NCBI GenBank assembly: GCA_964035545.1
Contig: OZ037771.1
Location: 9,038,408 to 9,102,407, forward strand
DNA from: Bugula neritina
Lineage: Eukaryota; Bryozoa; Gymnolaemata; Cheilostomatida; Bugulidae
Reading direction: 5' to 3'
DNA: 64,000 nucleotides
Shown here: positions 13,901 to 24,200 of the stretch, piece by piece
Layout of the letters: every line of letters starts with the position of its first letter
How positions within the stretch are numbered: position 1 is the stretch's first letter
Position numbers and translations under genes: made by a program
The notes under the pieces: generated by a model
Told to the model about the DNA's origin: nothing
Database searches by the model: none
The model's input: the letters and a program-made list of their open reading frames with translations, nothing else

Positions 13901-16900
13901 CATTTTTGTTTAATTCTACAATCTAGCTAGTCAAATGTCTTACAATCCTCCCAAACATGGGATATGTTTTCAATTACCCCATAAAAACAATTCACTCAAC
14001 TGCCAGTAACCTAGTCCAATATGGTCTATTCTCACTGCCTACCTGCCTACTCTCTGTTTCAGTCATGTCCGTGGGATGCAAACTTACGAGAATCTCGAGC
14101 TGACTGTTATATTGAGCTGCATGAATACTTTAAAGCGATCAATGACATAAAATCTACAACTAAACTTGTCGGAGATAACACTGGCGCCTTCTACCGAATC
14201 AGCGACTTACACTACCAGCTGGGGGAAGCTGAGGACTCATTGCGGTGAGCTCTAGACTTGATTGTCATAATGAAGTGTCAAGATGTCTGCTAGTAGTTAG
14301 CTCACACATCTGATTGTCAATAATAAGCCTAGGGTATTTCTGTCTTTGGAGTTGTATTTTTTCAATAATTGTTACTAAATCACTGAAAAACAAACAGTGA
14401 TGAAATTTCTAATAGGTGTGGTAACGGAGGTGTAGTGGTAGCAGTAGCAGAAGTTGTGGTAATAGCAGTGGTGATAGTAATAGTAGTAGCAACCAGTAGC
14501 AGTAGCAACCAGTAGTAGTGGTAGTGGTGTATTGTATGATTAGTTTCCTCTGGGTGTTACAGAGAGATCAGAGAATGTCTGAAGTTGGACCCAGATCACA
14601 AGATGTGTTTCCCCTTCTATAAGAAAGTGAAGAAGTTGGTGAAGCAGATGGAGCAGGCGCGTCAGATGAGAAATGAAGGGGAGTGGGATGACTGTGTGAC
14701 TAAGGCGAAGAGTATGCTGAAGACAGAGAGCCATGTACACTCCTATGTCCACACTGCAAAGAGCCACATCTGCCACTGTCAGGCGCAGGTAGGTGTCCTC
14801 TCTCAATATCAACCATCTCAGCTACTCTGGTCTGTAGAGTCAATAGACTTTACAATGCCAACTTCTATGTGTATCATCAACATGCTGCGCAAGAAAATCT
14901 GTCAAATATTGCTACAAGTGTTATATTCACGTTGCACTACATAGTGTAAAAACGTACATTTCTATAGAACAAAACAAGGTGTTTATTGACTTCAGTGTAA
15001 GCTTGTATAATGACGTAGTACATGGTTGATCAGAGTATAAATAAGTATTAAAAATTTGCATTCATTGTCTTTGCATGGGTTTGCAAGTTAAGAATCTTGG
15101 TGGTTTATGTTCAAAAGAAAGAAACAAAAAATTTAAGTAAATTTCCAATTTGTGTTTGTAGCATTACTTACGTCCATTTGTTTATTCGTGCTTTATCATT
15201 TCATATGTTTAATAAATCCTAGCTTATAGCCAATAGAAAAGAATGTGTGTATTACTGATACAGAATGCTGAACTATAGTTGTAATACATATAGAGTTTGT
15301 GTGTTACAGGCAGGTTACAAGGCAGAGGCAGTGAAGTCATGTAATGAAGTGCTAACTCTGGATAGTCATAGTGTAGATGCTCTGTGTGATCTTGCAGACT
15401 TGTATATACTAGACCAAGATTATGAAACAGGTAAGAGTTGGTTCCTCTCTGCACATCTGGTCGCTGCATCACCACTATTACACTCAGAGTAGAGTAAGAA
15501 TAAAGCAACTCATACTGCCCAGACATAGCAAAACTATCTTCAGTGTACATGTGCGCTACTGGTATTTGTAGCTATTGAATATTTCCAAAAGGCCCTTGGT
15601 ATCTCAGAGGGACACCACAGAGCTAAGGAAGGCATGGAGAAAGCTCAAAAGTTGTTGAAGCAATCAAAAAAGAGAGACTATTATAAAATATTAGGAGTTC
15701 CAAGGTTTGATATTATTGCTACTACCTCTGCTTGTAGAACACGTTGAATGAATACGCCTATTATTACTGCTTTCTAGTTAGTTGAAAGAAATATTGTGTA
15801 AAGTATGAGTAAATATGTAGACTGTAATGCTGTTGACTGCACTTTTACCGTTCAGGAGCAGTAGTGGAGAAATTGAAATAGCCTAAGCTTTTTAATTTTT
15901 TTTAGTAAATTTTGGTTTGGGGTGCAGGTTTGAATTCTTGCGGGAACTTCTTTTGTTACATTACAAATCTAGAACACAGGCTTTTCTCAATTTCTCCATT
16001 ATTGCACCTACCTCACATTTACACATGTACACATCTACACACCACACACACACACACACACCATTGTGAGTACTTACTTATTCTCAAAACATTTACCAAA
16101 GTTCTATATGAAAACTACCTTTGAAAGTTGGATCATTATCATTGAGTATTTCTCATTGCAAATTCATTTTTGGTTGTAATAACAGTCTTCAAGCAAATTC
16201 AGTGTTCATGTTTTAGAGGAAAGTATTGAAATTTGCCAGCTTCTGGCACACAGAATTTACCTAGTAATAAGTGTAAGTTCACTAGAACATTGTTTGCAAG
16301 GCTTCATTCTGCTACCTTGTTTATTTATCTAGAAATGCCCCCAAAAAAGATATATTAAAAGCATATAGAAAATTGGCCATGGTTTGGCACCCTGACAAGT
16401 TTGAATTGGAGGAAGAAAAGAAGGAAGCAGAGAAGAAATTCATGGACATTGCGGCAGCAAAAGAAGTTCTAACAGATCCCGGTAGGTGCTCACTCTTCTA
16501 ATAAGAGATTCCTCTAGCACCCCCTACCTCTCTTTCATCTGCCTCTTGTGGCCCTCCGCCAACCTCTGTGTGTTGTATGATTACTTGATGATTAAGGAGG
16601 AAGTTGCTAGTTGTTTGCTAAGCAGTTATGTACTACAAACTCATTGCTATGCATGTCTGTGGTGTTCACTTGACTTATGTAGTAATGCAATATCCCAACT
16701 AATATCATTTCTCACCCACACATAGTAGGCATAAAGCTCAGTTGTGTAAACTCTAATGGTGTACATTATATGTATCAACATGCTTTTGCTTGGAACAAAT
16801 ACAAGAATTGAGTTTAAATTAGAGTTGTGCTCTCTTCACATGAACTAATTTTCATAGGTAACAAATATCATGACTTTATGGTTAAATATGTGTTGACTTT

Positions 16901-17049
16901 CTGTTGTAGAAGCAAGACAGAAGTTTGATAATGGAGAAGACCCTTTGGATCCTGAACAGCAGCAAGGCCAGGGAGGTCATGGCCATCCATTCTTCCATGG
17001 CTTCAACCCCTTTGGCAGTGGTGGAAGTTTTAAATTCCACTTCAACTAA
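10934..17049 (+). CDS. DNAJC3: DnaJ homolog subfamily C member 3 (P58IPK), complete
   Basis: Ten exons join in phase: 10934-11018, 13035-13270, 13367-13441, 13698-13841, 14063-14244, 14563-14788, 15310-15430, 15572-15704, 16333-16481, 16910-17049. The product is about 496 aa (human form 504). Residues 1-29 hold a short hydrophobic stretch (LPFLIVSIYL) fitting an ER signal. TPR repeats follow up to about residue 380. The J domain runs from RDYYKILGV (391-399) with the HPD triad at 420-422. The C-terminus is Gly/Phe-rich and ends FKFHFN, as in the family. This ER co-chaperone recruits BiP via HPD and binds misfolded clients through its TPRs. The gene is divergent from DZIP1 and convergent with the caspase-like gene, 418 bases between stop codons. 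Exons 7-10 are duplicated at 40052-41857. Confidence 0.95.
11700..12770 (-). mobile_element. RTE-type non-LTR retrotransposon fragment in DNAJC3 intron 1
   Basis: On the minus strand 12745-12600 encodes PWAMLFADDLVLCD, the reverse transcriptase FADD box in its RTE-clade context, followed by FKYQGTT (the FKYLG position). After the SINE-like block, about 12050-11720 encodes the C-terminal part (YGNETW, then LRKKKLEWYGNV). Stops and frame changes show a dead 5'-truncated copy. Confidence 0.7.
12076..12478 (+). repeat. SINE with two tRNA-like segments, inserted in the LINE fragment
   Basis: At 12088-12163 there is an A-box-like TGTAATTGGTTAGTGC, an anticodon-arm-like region and a B-box GGTTCAAATCC. 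A second partial tRNA-like copy follows at 12308-12364 with GGTTCGAATCTC. The acceptor stem does not pair well, so this is not a functional tRNA gene. The block separates two collinear pieces of the RTE fragment. Confidence 0.6.
12880..12960. repeat. AT/ATTA low-complexity tract
   Basis: Short irregular ATT/AGT-rich tract in DNAJC3 intron 1. Its texture matches the longer TACTAATAGTA-like tracts at 58680-59720. Confidence 0.4.
14412..14530 (+). repeat. GTAGCA/GTAGTG trinucleotide-rich tract
   Basis: A run of GTA/GCA/GTG triplets in DNAJC3 intron 5, ending about 30 bases before the exon 6 acceptor. Confidence 0.6.
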
Positions 17050-17467
17050 TACTAGGATTCTATGTTTTCAGACGAGGAGTTGCCTATGCATGCTTATTGT
17101 GTAACTGTAACGATCTCAACCTTCAAATATTTTTTGCAATCAATGTTGCACAATACCACAGAACAACTTGAGGAAATTAATTTCATCATTTAATAATTGT
17201 GTAGCTCATATTCATATATTATATTATATAAATATTAATTTTTGTGAATAGTTTGATAAAATACAAATTTTGTGTAAAAATCTCTGCTGATTTTTGTAAG
17301 TGAAGCTACACACAGAAAATGTTTGATGATATATCAAAAGATCCTAAAGATAACTGTTCATAAATGTTGAACATTCAAACTCTTAAATGCTAAAAGTCAG
17401 TAATGGTTTGCCATGAATAATAATTTTTGGTAGCAGTTATAAAATTGATAATATTAAGCATAAAGTA
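17050..17467. other. Convergent 3' spacer between DNAJC3 and the caspase-like gene
   Basis: AT-rich, no ORF of note. It holds both 3' UTRs, whose ends cannot be fixed by eye. Confidence 0.6.
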
Positions 17468-20068
17468 TTAGTAATGAAACAGGTATTTGTCCATACTGTC
17501 ATGAGTTGTAGGAGCTGTTGCTGTAACACGAGTGTCTCCTCTTTTAGTCTTTAGAGGGTACTCTTGTTTTAAAGTTCTGCGTACTTTAGTCATAAATTCC
17601 TTGAATTCACACTTCTTTAGTTCTTTATGTTGCTCAACCCATTTATCCATTAATACTGGTATGAACTGATTCCTTTTACTTCTCACCCCTTCTTGCCCAC
17701 TTTTCCATATGATGAAATTTGTCCAGTTCTGTTCATCAATCTGGGAGTTCTCCTTACCAGTACAGCTTTGTACTATCATCACCTAGCAGTAATAAATAGT
17801 ATAGGTATAATGTTTATAGCTCTTTGTTAATTTCTGTAATAGTTGGTGGAAAGCATAATTTGCTATTTTTTTATTTACCAATTACAAATAAACTTAAGGT
17901 TTATAGGTGCTAATTATGCAAGTTCAAAATAGCTTACTCTTTGTTGAGGCTAAATACATATTATATATGACCAAAACGATGTTAGTTTATAGAATTGTCA
18001 ATAGAATTAGTTGATGCATACAAATGGTTACCTTTGGTATCTCTTCATGTATGTGCTCATTGATTTTGTTAGCTATCCAGTTGAGAGGTACTAACTGCTC
18101 GTCCTGCTTAGCCTGCTCGGCCTGTTTGTCCTGCTTGCCCTGCTTAGCCTGCTCGACCTGTTTGTCCTGCTTAGCCTGCTCGGCCTGCTTGCCCTTTTTG
18201 TCCTGCTCGGCCTGCTTGCCCTTTTTGTCCTGATCGGCCTGCTCGGCCTGCTTGCCCTTTTTGTCCTGCTTGGCCTGCTCAGCCTGCTTGCCCTGTTTGT
18301 CCTGCTTAGACTGCTCGGCCTGCTTGCCCTGTTTGTCCTGCTTAGCCTGCTTGCCCTGTTTCTCCTGCTTAGCCTGCTCGGTCTGCTTGCCCTGTTTGTC
18401 CTGCTCAGCCTGTTTGTCCACACCTTGTACAGAGCTACTTGTTCCATGAGCCATTATAAATACTATCAGTAGTGAACACTGCTGCTGTAATTCTTTTAGA
18501 TGCGTTTCTAAAGACTGCCTCAATTTTTCAGCTGTCCAGTCTTCTTCCTTTTTGATGGTTTTATACCCCACCTCCCTTAGCTTAGTTAACAAGTTTTCAG
18601 CTTCTTCTTGCCCATTATTGCATTTTCTTCCATGCTCATCTTTTTCTTCTCTACCTTCTCTGCCAATTAAGTTATAGTACACCAATGCACATTTGTGAGC
18701 TCCTTTTTGTTTATTGGTGACAACAAACCTGTCAAGGAACTCATTTAGCAAAATTATGGTGTCTTGAGTCAGGCTCTCCCTTCTTGCTTCTAGGTGTATC
18801 TTATCTTGACTAGCTTCATCAAATTCATTATCAAAACCCTTACTATCTTCAAATTGTTGGTCTAAGATGTGGTCCAGGCGCTTGGAATATTGGGCATTCT
18901 TTGCCACTCTGACAAGCAAGCAAGACCACTCACTTCTGAATGACATGAATACCTCCTTTATATATTTTTTTGGCAGAAATTCTACTATCTTTATATAGAC
19001 TTCATCATTCGCCACATAAAGTAAGGCGTGTTCCAACAATGAGCGGTGTGGTGGTGGTAGCTTGTCGAACTTTTCTGTAAGCGCTTTGTATGCATGTAAC
19101 TGCGTTTCTGTTTCAGTTAAATTTTGTTTTGGTGTAAACATTCCTAGCACAGATTCAAACTGTTTAACATTAGATGTTAAAGAATAGAGGAGGAGATATG
19201 TGAACTCTTCAGAAAGACAGTTGGTAAAACTTGAGCCAGTTATATCTTCATAAACGTCTATCAGTTTTTGGATCAAAGTATTGTTGGTAGATGCAAAAGC
19301 TATAGCAAAGGCAAGAGATGTAGCTTGATCTGCTGGAAGAGTCTGTTGCTTGCTATTTCCAACTCTTTTAAAAAGCTCTTCAACAACATTTTTATTTAGT
19401 TTCAACATGTTTTCTACACATGTAGCTACCACTTCTTCTTTCTGGGAATCCACCAATATAGCAAAATGGAAGAGAGGCATGTTAAGAGCTTCAAACTCTG
19501 TAATTTTCAAAGATGCTAACTCGCTGTTGATGTTCAAAGCCCTGACAATAAAATCATGGTCTTCTTCCAAAAGCATGTAAGCCATGAAGTTGATTTCACA
19601 GCCCACATTCTGAGTTTCAGGCATAAATTTAATTTGTGTTGTACTCTTGATATCTTTTCGACAAAATTTATCCCCAAAGTAAAATAATTTCTTAGTAACA
19701 ACTTCGTATAATTTTTGATGATCACCACTGATGATGCAAGTTTCAGCCTGCTGCCTTAGTTCTTCTCTTTCAGTTTCAAGAGCTTCTTCATTGGCATTTA
19801 TCAGCAGTGGAGTTAATCCAGGACAGCGGACATACGACTTATCTGAAGGCTTTTTTCTTGCTGAGCTGAACAAATATTCAAGTACTGGATAGATGTCTTC
19901 AATATCATGCTCCTCAACTGCAGGGCTGCTCTGTCCATTAAATATATTATGTAATTTATCTCTCAGCCTTTCAAGTTCTGGTTTGTTTTCAAAATTTGCT
20001 GAATCAAGAAGTTGAATAATTGACGTTTCATGGACCTGTTCTTCAACTTGCTGCATGTCTGTTTCCAT
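17468..20068 (-). CDS. Caspase-like (peptidase C14) protein with ankyrin-like N-terminus, copy A
   Basis: Two exons, 20068-18032 and 17782-17468, join in phase at a GTAACC donor and give 783 aa. The C-terminal third is a caspase fold: CALVYYNLIGREG near residue 457, a VFIMAHG strand with His541, then across the intron PK-VMIVQSCTG with Cys686 in the QACRG position, and a p10-like tail with FIPVLMDKW. Residues about 552-655 are an insert of Q-x-K/E triplets between His and Cys. Residues about 120-440 look like degenerate helical repeats, ankyrin-like in places. No CARD or death domain is recognised. Cysteine protease activity after acidic residues is inferred from the family. Upstream non-coding exons cannot be excluded. 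It is convergent with DNAJC3 and duplicated at 42392-44793. Confidence 0.8.
18100..18421 (-). repeat. 9-base tandem repeat within the caspase-like CDS
   Basis: About 36 units of a degenerate 9-mer (plus strand CTGCTYRKC). On the coding strand they read Q-A-E / Q-D-K / Q-G-K / Q-A-K triplets. The array is open in several frames on both strands because the unit contains no stop. The paralogue has only about ten units at 43013-43100. Confidence 0.9.
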
Positions 20069-22381
20069 CTTTCAATCTACCAATTACCAATTAGCAGTTT
20101 TAAAACAACACCAGTAACATTAGAATAGGCATCTTTGTTATAAGCAGCTATTCTAAATCTTAATAATTGTGGATATTCATAATCATGTATGTTCATGCCA
20201 AAACATATAGCGTAATGGGTGGGGGGGGGGGTCACAACTGCCATAGGGTTACAAAAAGCCGTCAAATTGTGATAGAACTTATCGACTGTGAGTTGTGATT
20301 TCTTCTTTAATAAAAAAGCAATGACATAATTGTTCAGTCATTGTAATTTCAACAATAGCGGAACATACATGTTGACGAGGCGAGTAAAGATTTGTTTCTG
20401 CCTACCTTTTGTAAGCTTTTTAAGATGTTGTTAAAGCTTTATAACTTTTTACACTCAAAGGTGACAAGCCTAGTTCTTACTGATATTGTTGCCCTTGCTT
20501 GTATTTACATTGCTAAACTAGTATAACAGCAGATTCTAAAATAAATTTTCCTTGAGCCCCGTTTATTTTCAACTTGGGCACAATGGGCCACCTAATCATT
20601 GCACCTTGATTACTACCATTAGTTTGCTTGCCCAAAAGTCAGTTGAAATTTTGGTAAATTCATAGATATAGCCATAACTGTTTTGTAAAATATCAAAGAT
20701 ATCATGGTAAGATTACTAACTGGTGTAGCATTTAGACTAGATAATAGATATTATTAAACTAGTAACTTGAAAAACAGAAGAATGAGACCAGAAAATTCAA
20801 AATTCGGTTCATTGTGCCCTCCCCCTGTTATTCCTACTGATAAGAGCCCATATCAATCTGTTTAGCCCATCGATTTAATCTATAGCAAAGTATTACATGT
20901 ATGAGAAATAGCAGTTGCAGTATAGAGTGTGCGTGCGTGCGTGCGTGCGTGTGTGTGTTTATCCAAACAACATGGATAAAGACATAACATGGTGTCAGGT
21001 ATCATGACCTGACATCTTCACAACCAGGGATGCAGTGGGTATATAACACAAGGCATAACTATAGGCAGTTCAAGCTACTGGCTTTGACATTAACTGTAAG
21101 AAAAGTAGATTCCGTTTTTTAATTATTGACTTAAAGTCGATGGTGCACTAAAGTTAATACCTGGTAGTAGTTCTTAGACTTTGTTACTGAGCTATGGAAG
21201 TCAAATAATACTGGATAAGATCAGAGTCACACTGTGAAGATTAATTTAAGTTAGTACCTAAAGCTAATAGTATTAGCAGCACTCAGCAATGGCGTCGCTT
21301 TAACAACCAACTCCCCTCAACTTGAAGGTTGACAATCTGAAGCCGTTGGATTTCGTAATGCTTCATCAACTGATAGCCCGAATAGATTTATTAGGTTAAG
21401 TTATCTCATGCCAAAGGGTTAAAGCCTAAAGGTCATATATCACTCTACAGTCTCCTTCATGCTAGCTTGTGTGAAGCTAATCAGATTGATGCAGGGTTAA
21501 TGATCACAGGAGTAAAGAATGAAGAGCTGCTCACTCACAACTGACTGTTGCTGATGGTGGTCGTTGCAACATTCACTTAAGCTTGCTTTCCACCAAGGGA
21601 AAATATATTGCACTACACAACATAGTTTTATTATATAAAACAATGACACTGTGCACAATGCACTATGATTTCCTGTAAAATTCACAAGTATGTATGTGAC
21701 CTTAGTGATTAAATGGCTAGTGGCTAGACATAAAGTTGGTGATGGAGCTGTACAATAATATGTTAAGAGCCAAAGCAAAGTAGTTATTCATCACCATTGT
21801 TAATATTTATCTAAATAACTTTAAAGTTGAGCAGTTTTTCTGACTTGCATGTTTAACTTATTTAGGCTTATGCATGGGTTTATTTATGCATAGTTTGTTT
21901 ATAGAAATGTGAATTTTAATATATGTAATTTATAATAAATAAGTCAATATCGGCATAATAAATCATGTTCCTAGTTCTAGTCCTAGTCAAAACAACAACA
22001 ATAAACCAATTTAATCCTATGCAGATAAAACACACAGTTGACCTAATAGTTTTATTTCTAGTTTTTGCTCCTACAATGATTGTGTTTATTTTTATTGTGT
22101 AGGCCTATATGCATTGTACTTAATATAAATCGGGTTCAAATCCAGAACTCCTAAAAATTGCTTGCCATGAGTGTGTGTGTGTGCGCGTGTGCGCAAGTGC
22201 GCGTGTGCGTGTGAACATGTACTAGTAGCAGCAGTAGCAGCTAGCAGTAGCGACATGTTATAATGGTATGGTGATGATATGTGACAAGATGAATATAAAA
22301 TGATAATATCACTTTGAAATCTAGCAACTAACTAACTCTTTAGCAAGAACTACACAAGTATTATATATAGATGCGGACTAT
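20069..22381. other. Spacer upstream of the caspase-like gene
   Basis: No gene supported. It contains a G run (20221-20231), a GTGC/GT tract (20927-20960), a GT/GC tract (22171-22215) and the degraded end of the duplication near 20890. Confidence 0.5.
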
Positions 22382-22772
22382 TGTGGTAAATTTATGTTGT
22401 GTGCATGTGTCCTTTGTTGTCGAGATCGGCACTTCGGTCCTCCGAAACACCGATATGCCGATTCTCGGCATATCGGAATACCGAAGTGCAGAAATGCCAG
22501 GATCGGCATTTCGGATTCCCGAAGTGCCGATATTCGGCATTTCGGGCCTCCGATCTCGGCAAACAAAAGAATGTCTTTGTCCTGCATATATATAAAAGCC
22601 AGCGAGTTCCAGTGTAGTTCAGTCTACTACTGGAGCTCGCTGGATAAAGACCATTGATTCACTCGGACTATACTACAATAAAGTTATCTACCTTCTACCT
22701 TATTTCTCGCCTTGTTTCTCATAACAAGCATGTAAAGCACTAGTTTCATTCACAACCCACAAAATTATCACA
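22382..22772 (+). repeat. 5' LTR with TATA box, poly(A) signal and palindromic array
   Basis: It starts TGTGGTAAATT and ends TTATCACA. A TATATAAAAG box lies at about 22589-22598 and AATAAA at about 22677. Positions 22420-22562 are a cluster of CGGCATTTCGG / CCGAAGTGCCGA motifs in both orientations, able to fold into long hairpins. Confidence 0.9.
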
Positions 22773-22773
22773 T

Positions 22774-22792
22774 TGGTGGCAGCGGTGGGATT
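22774..22792 (+). other. Primer-binding site, tRNA-Leu type
   Basis: TGGTGGCAGCGGTGGGATT, one base after the LTR, is complementary to the 3' end of animal tRNA-Leu(AAG) including CCA. Confidence 0.85.
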
Positions 22793-22823
22793 CTACGAAT
22801 AGCTAGTTGCTGAGAGGAATAAG

Positions 22824-23691
22824 ATGGCCCCAGGGGACCCAGCCCCTGCGGCAGCAGCACCGCCAGCCCTCACTGTTGAGGCGCTGGTTACAGCCCTCCA
22901 GGGATTGCGGGAGCAAGGACAGGCATCACCTGGTGACAGGTATCGCCTCCAGCCCCCGACTTTCGGAGGAGATGGAGACGTGGAACAGTTCATCAAGGAC
23001 TTCGAGGACGTGGCCACCACCGCTGAATGGCCAGTACGGGTGCGCGTCCTCCAACTCCGGGCCTGTCTGACAGGCCGGGCCAGGAACTTCGCACTGGGAC
23101 CCGACGAGGCCCACATCATGCGGGCTCTTAGGGCCCGGTTCGGCCTGACCACGGAAGAGGCGTCAGACCAGCTACAAGTGATGAGGAGAGACCGAAGGAC
23201 ACCTCTGGAAGATCACGCTAACGAGGTAGAGCGCCTGGCTCAGGCTGCTTTCGGTCACGCCACTGGCGAATATCGGAAGCGCCTCGTTTTTAACGCGTTC
23301 TTCCGGAGCGTGAACCACCCGGACCTCCAGTGGTACTGGCTGGCCGCGAAGGTCAAGAGCCTGGACGAAGCACTAGAGATGGGGAAGGCCTACTTCCAAG
23401 TAGAAGAACCACGAAGGGCGAACTACGCAGCTCGCAACCCCACAAGTGGCAGCAGCAGCTACTCCGTCGCCTGAGCAGACGCAGCTCAACATGCTGATGA
23501 GCATGATGAAAGGCCTGCAGGCTACGGTGACAGAGTTGCAGCGCAACCAGACGGACAGGCGGGCTCCCCGCTCGCGGGACGACCCTGTCCGCCCCCCTCT
23601 GCCCACTTGTTGGGAGTGCGGGATGCCAGGACATGTGAGAAGGCACTGCCCTAAGGGACAGAAGCCTTTAAACACCCAAGGCTCACGGTGA
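22824..23691 (+). CDS. Retrotransposon Gag (two overlapping frames)
   Basis: The first frame, 22824-23474 (216 aa), has a Pro/Ala-rich start, then a capsid-like retrotransposon gag region (FGGDGDVEQFIKDFEDV, LTGRARNFALGP). A second frame, 23446-23691, continues with a coiled region and one CCHC knuckle (CWECGMPGHVRRHC). The two frames overlap, so the shift near 23450 is either programmed or a mutation. Gag coats the element RNA and forms the particle. Confidence 0.8.
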
Positions 23692-24200
23692 ATTCCGCCA
23701 CCCGTGCGCCCCACGCCAATCCGGTCCGGGATAGGACTCGGAAGACAACAGAAGAGACCTCTCCAGAGTCGACCTACATCGAGTGGCACGCAAACCGGAG
23801 ATCTCGGAGAACGAAAGGCCTACCCGATCCCCCTGCCATGCCACTCGATACCCGGATGGAACTAGAAGAAACCGGATGGCAGGCACCTCGGAGATCTCGG
23901 AGACCGCAAGGTCTACCCGATCCTCCAGCCTGGCCACTTTGTAACCGGTTCGCGGGGTTGCCCGAGGAGGTTGTGGAGGAGGATTCAGCTTACTCGCAAG
24001 AGTACCCCAAGCTACCCTCCCGACCTCAGAAAACCCCCGTTGTCTCTAAGACAAAGAGGAGGCCCAAGTTGTGTCTCCCCCAGAGACTGACCGCTCCAGG
24101 AGCACCCAGCCGTATGGAAGCAGCTACTTCCTGCCCGGAAAGATTTCGGGTAAAGCTGCCACATTCCTACTGGATACTGGGTGCACTACCAACCTGCTGA
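23688..24200 (+). CDS. Gag-Pol linker frame
   Basis: An open frame between the zinc knuckle and the protease with a repeated RRSRR-x-x-GLPDPP motif (two copies). It overlaps the start of the pol frame by about 130 bases. I recognise no catalytic domain. It may be the N-terminal spacer of Pol reached by frameshifting, or an independent small protein. Confidence 0.45.
   Translation: MNSATRAPHANPVRDRTRKTTEETSPESTYIEWHANRRSRRTKGLPDPPAMPLDTRMELEETGWQAPRRSRRPQGLPDPPAWPLCNRFAGLPEEVVEEDSAYSQEYPKLPSRPQKTPVVSKTKRRPKLCLPQRLTAPGAPSRMEAATSCPERFRVKLPHSYWILGALPTC

Larger units (their letters stand above)
14838..20890. repeat. Segmental duplication, copy A (DNAJC3 exons 7-10 plus caspase-like gene)
   Basis: From intron 6 of DNAJC3 (CAATAGACTTTACAATGCC) the sequence matches 39569 onward, exon and intron alike. 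The match runs through the 3' end of DNAJC3 and the whole caspase-like gene. Beyond the caspase start, weaker matches continue to about 20890 (ATCTATAGCA...GTATTA), with extra sequence in this copy. Confidence 0.85.

Noticed and set aside
18024-18449. Cys/Leu/Pro-rich and Arg/Ser-rich open frames over the 9-base repeat
   Set aside because: They exist only because the repeat unit has no stop in any frame; the Q/K frame is the one continuous with the caspase-like protein.
22371-22657. Overlapping short ORFs in both LTRs
   Set aside because: They follow the palindromic U3 array, appear on both strands and have no family resemblance.
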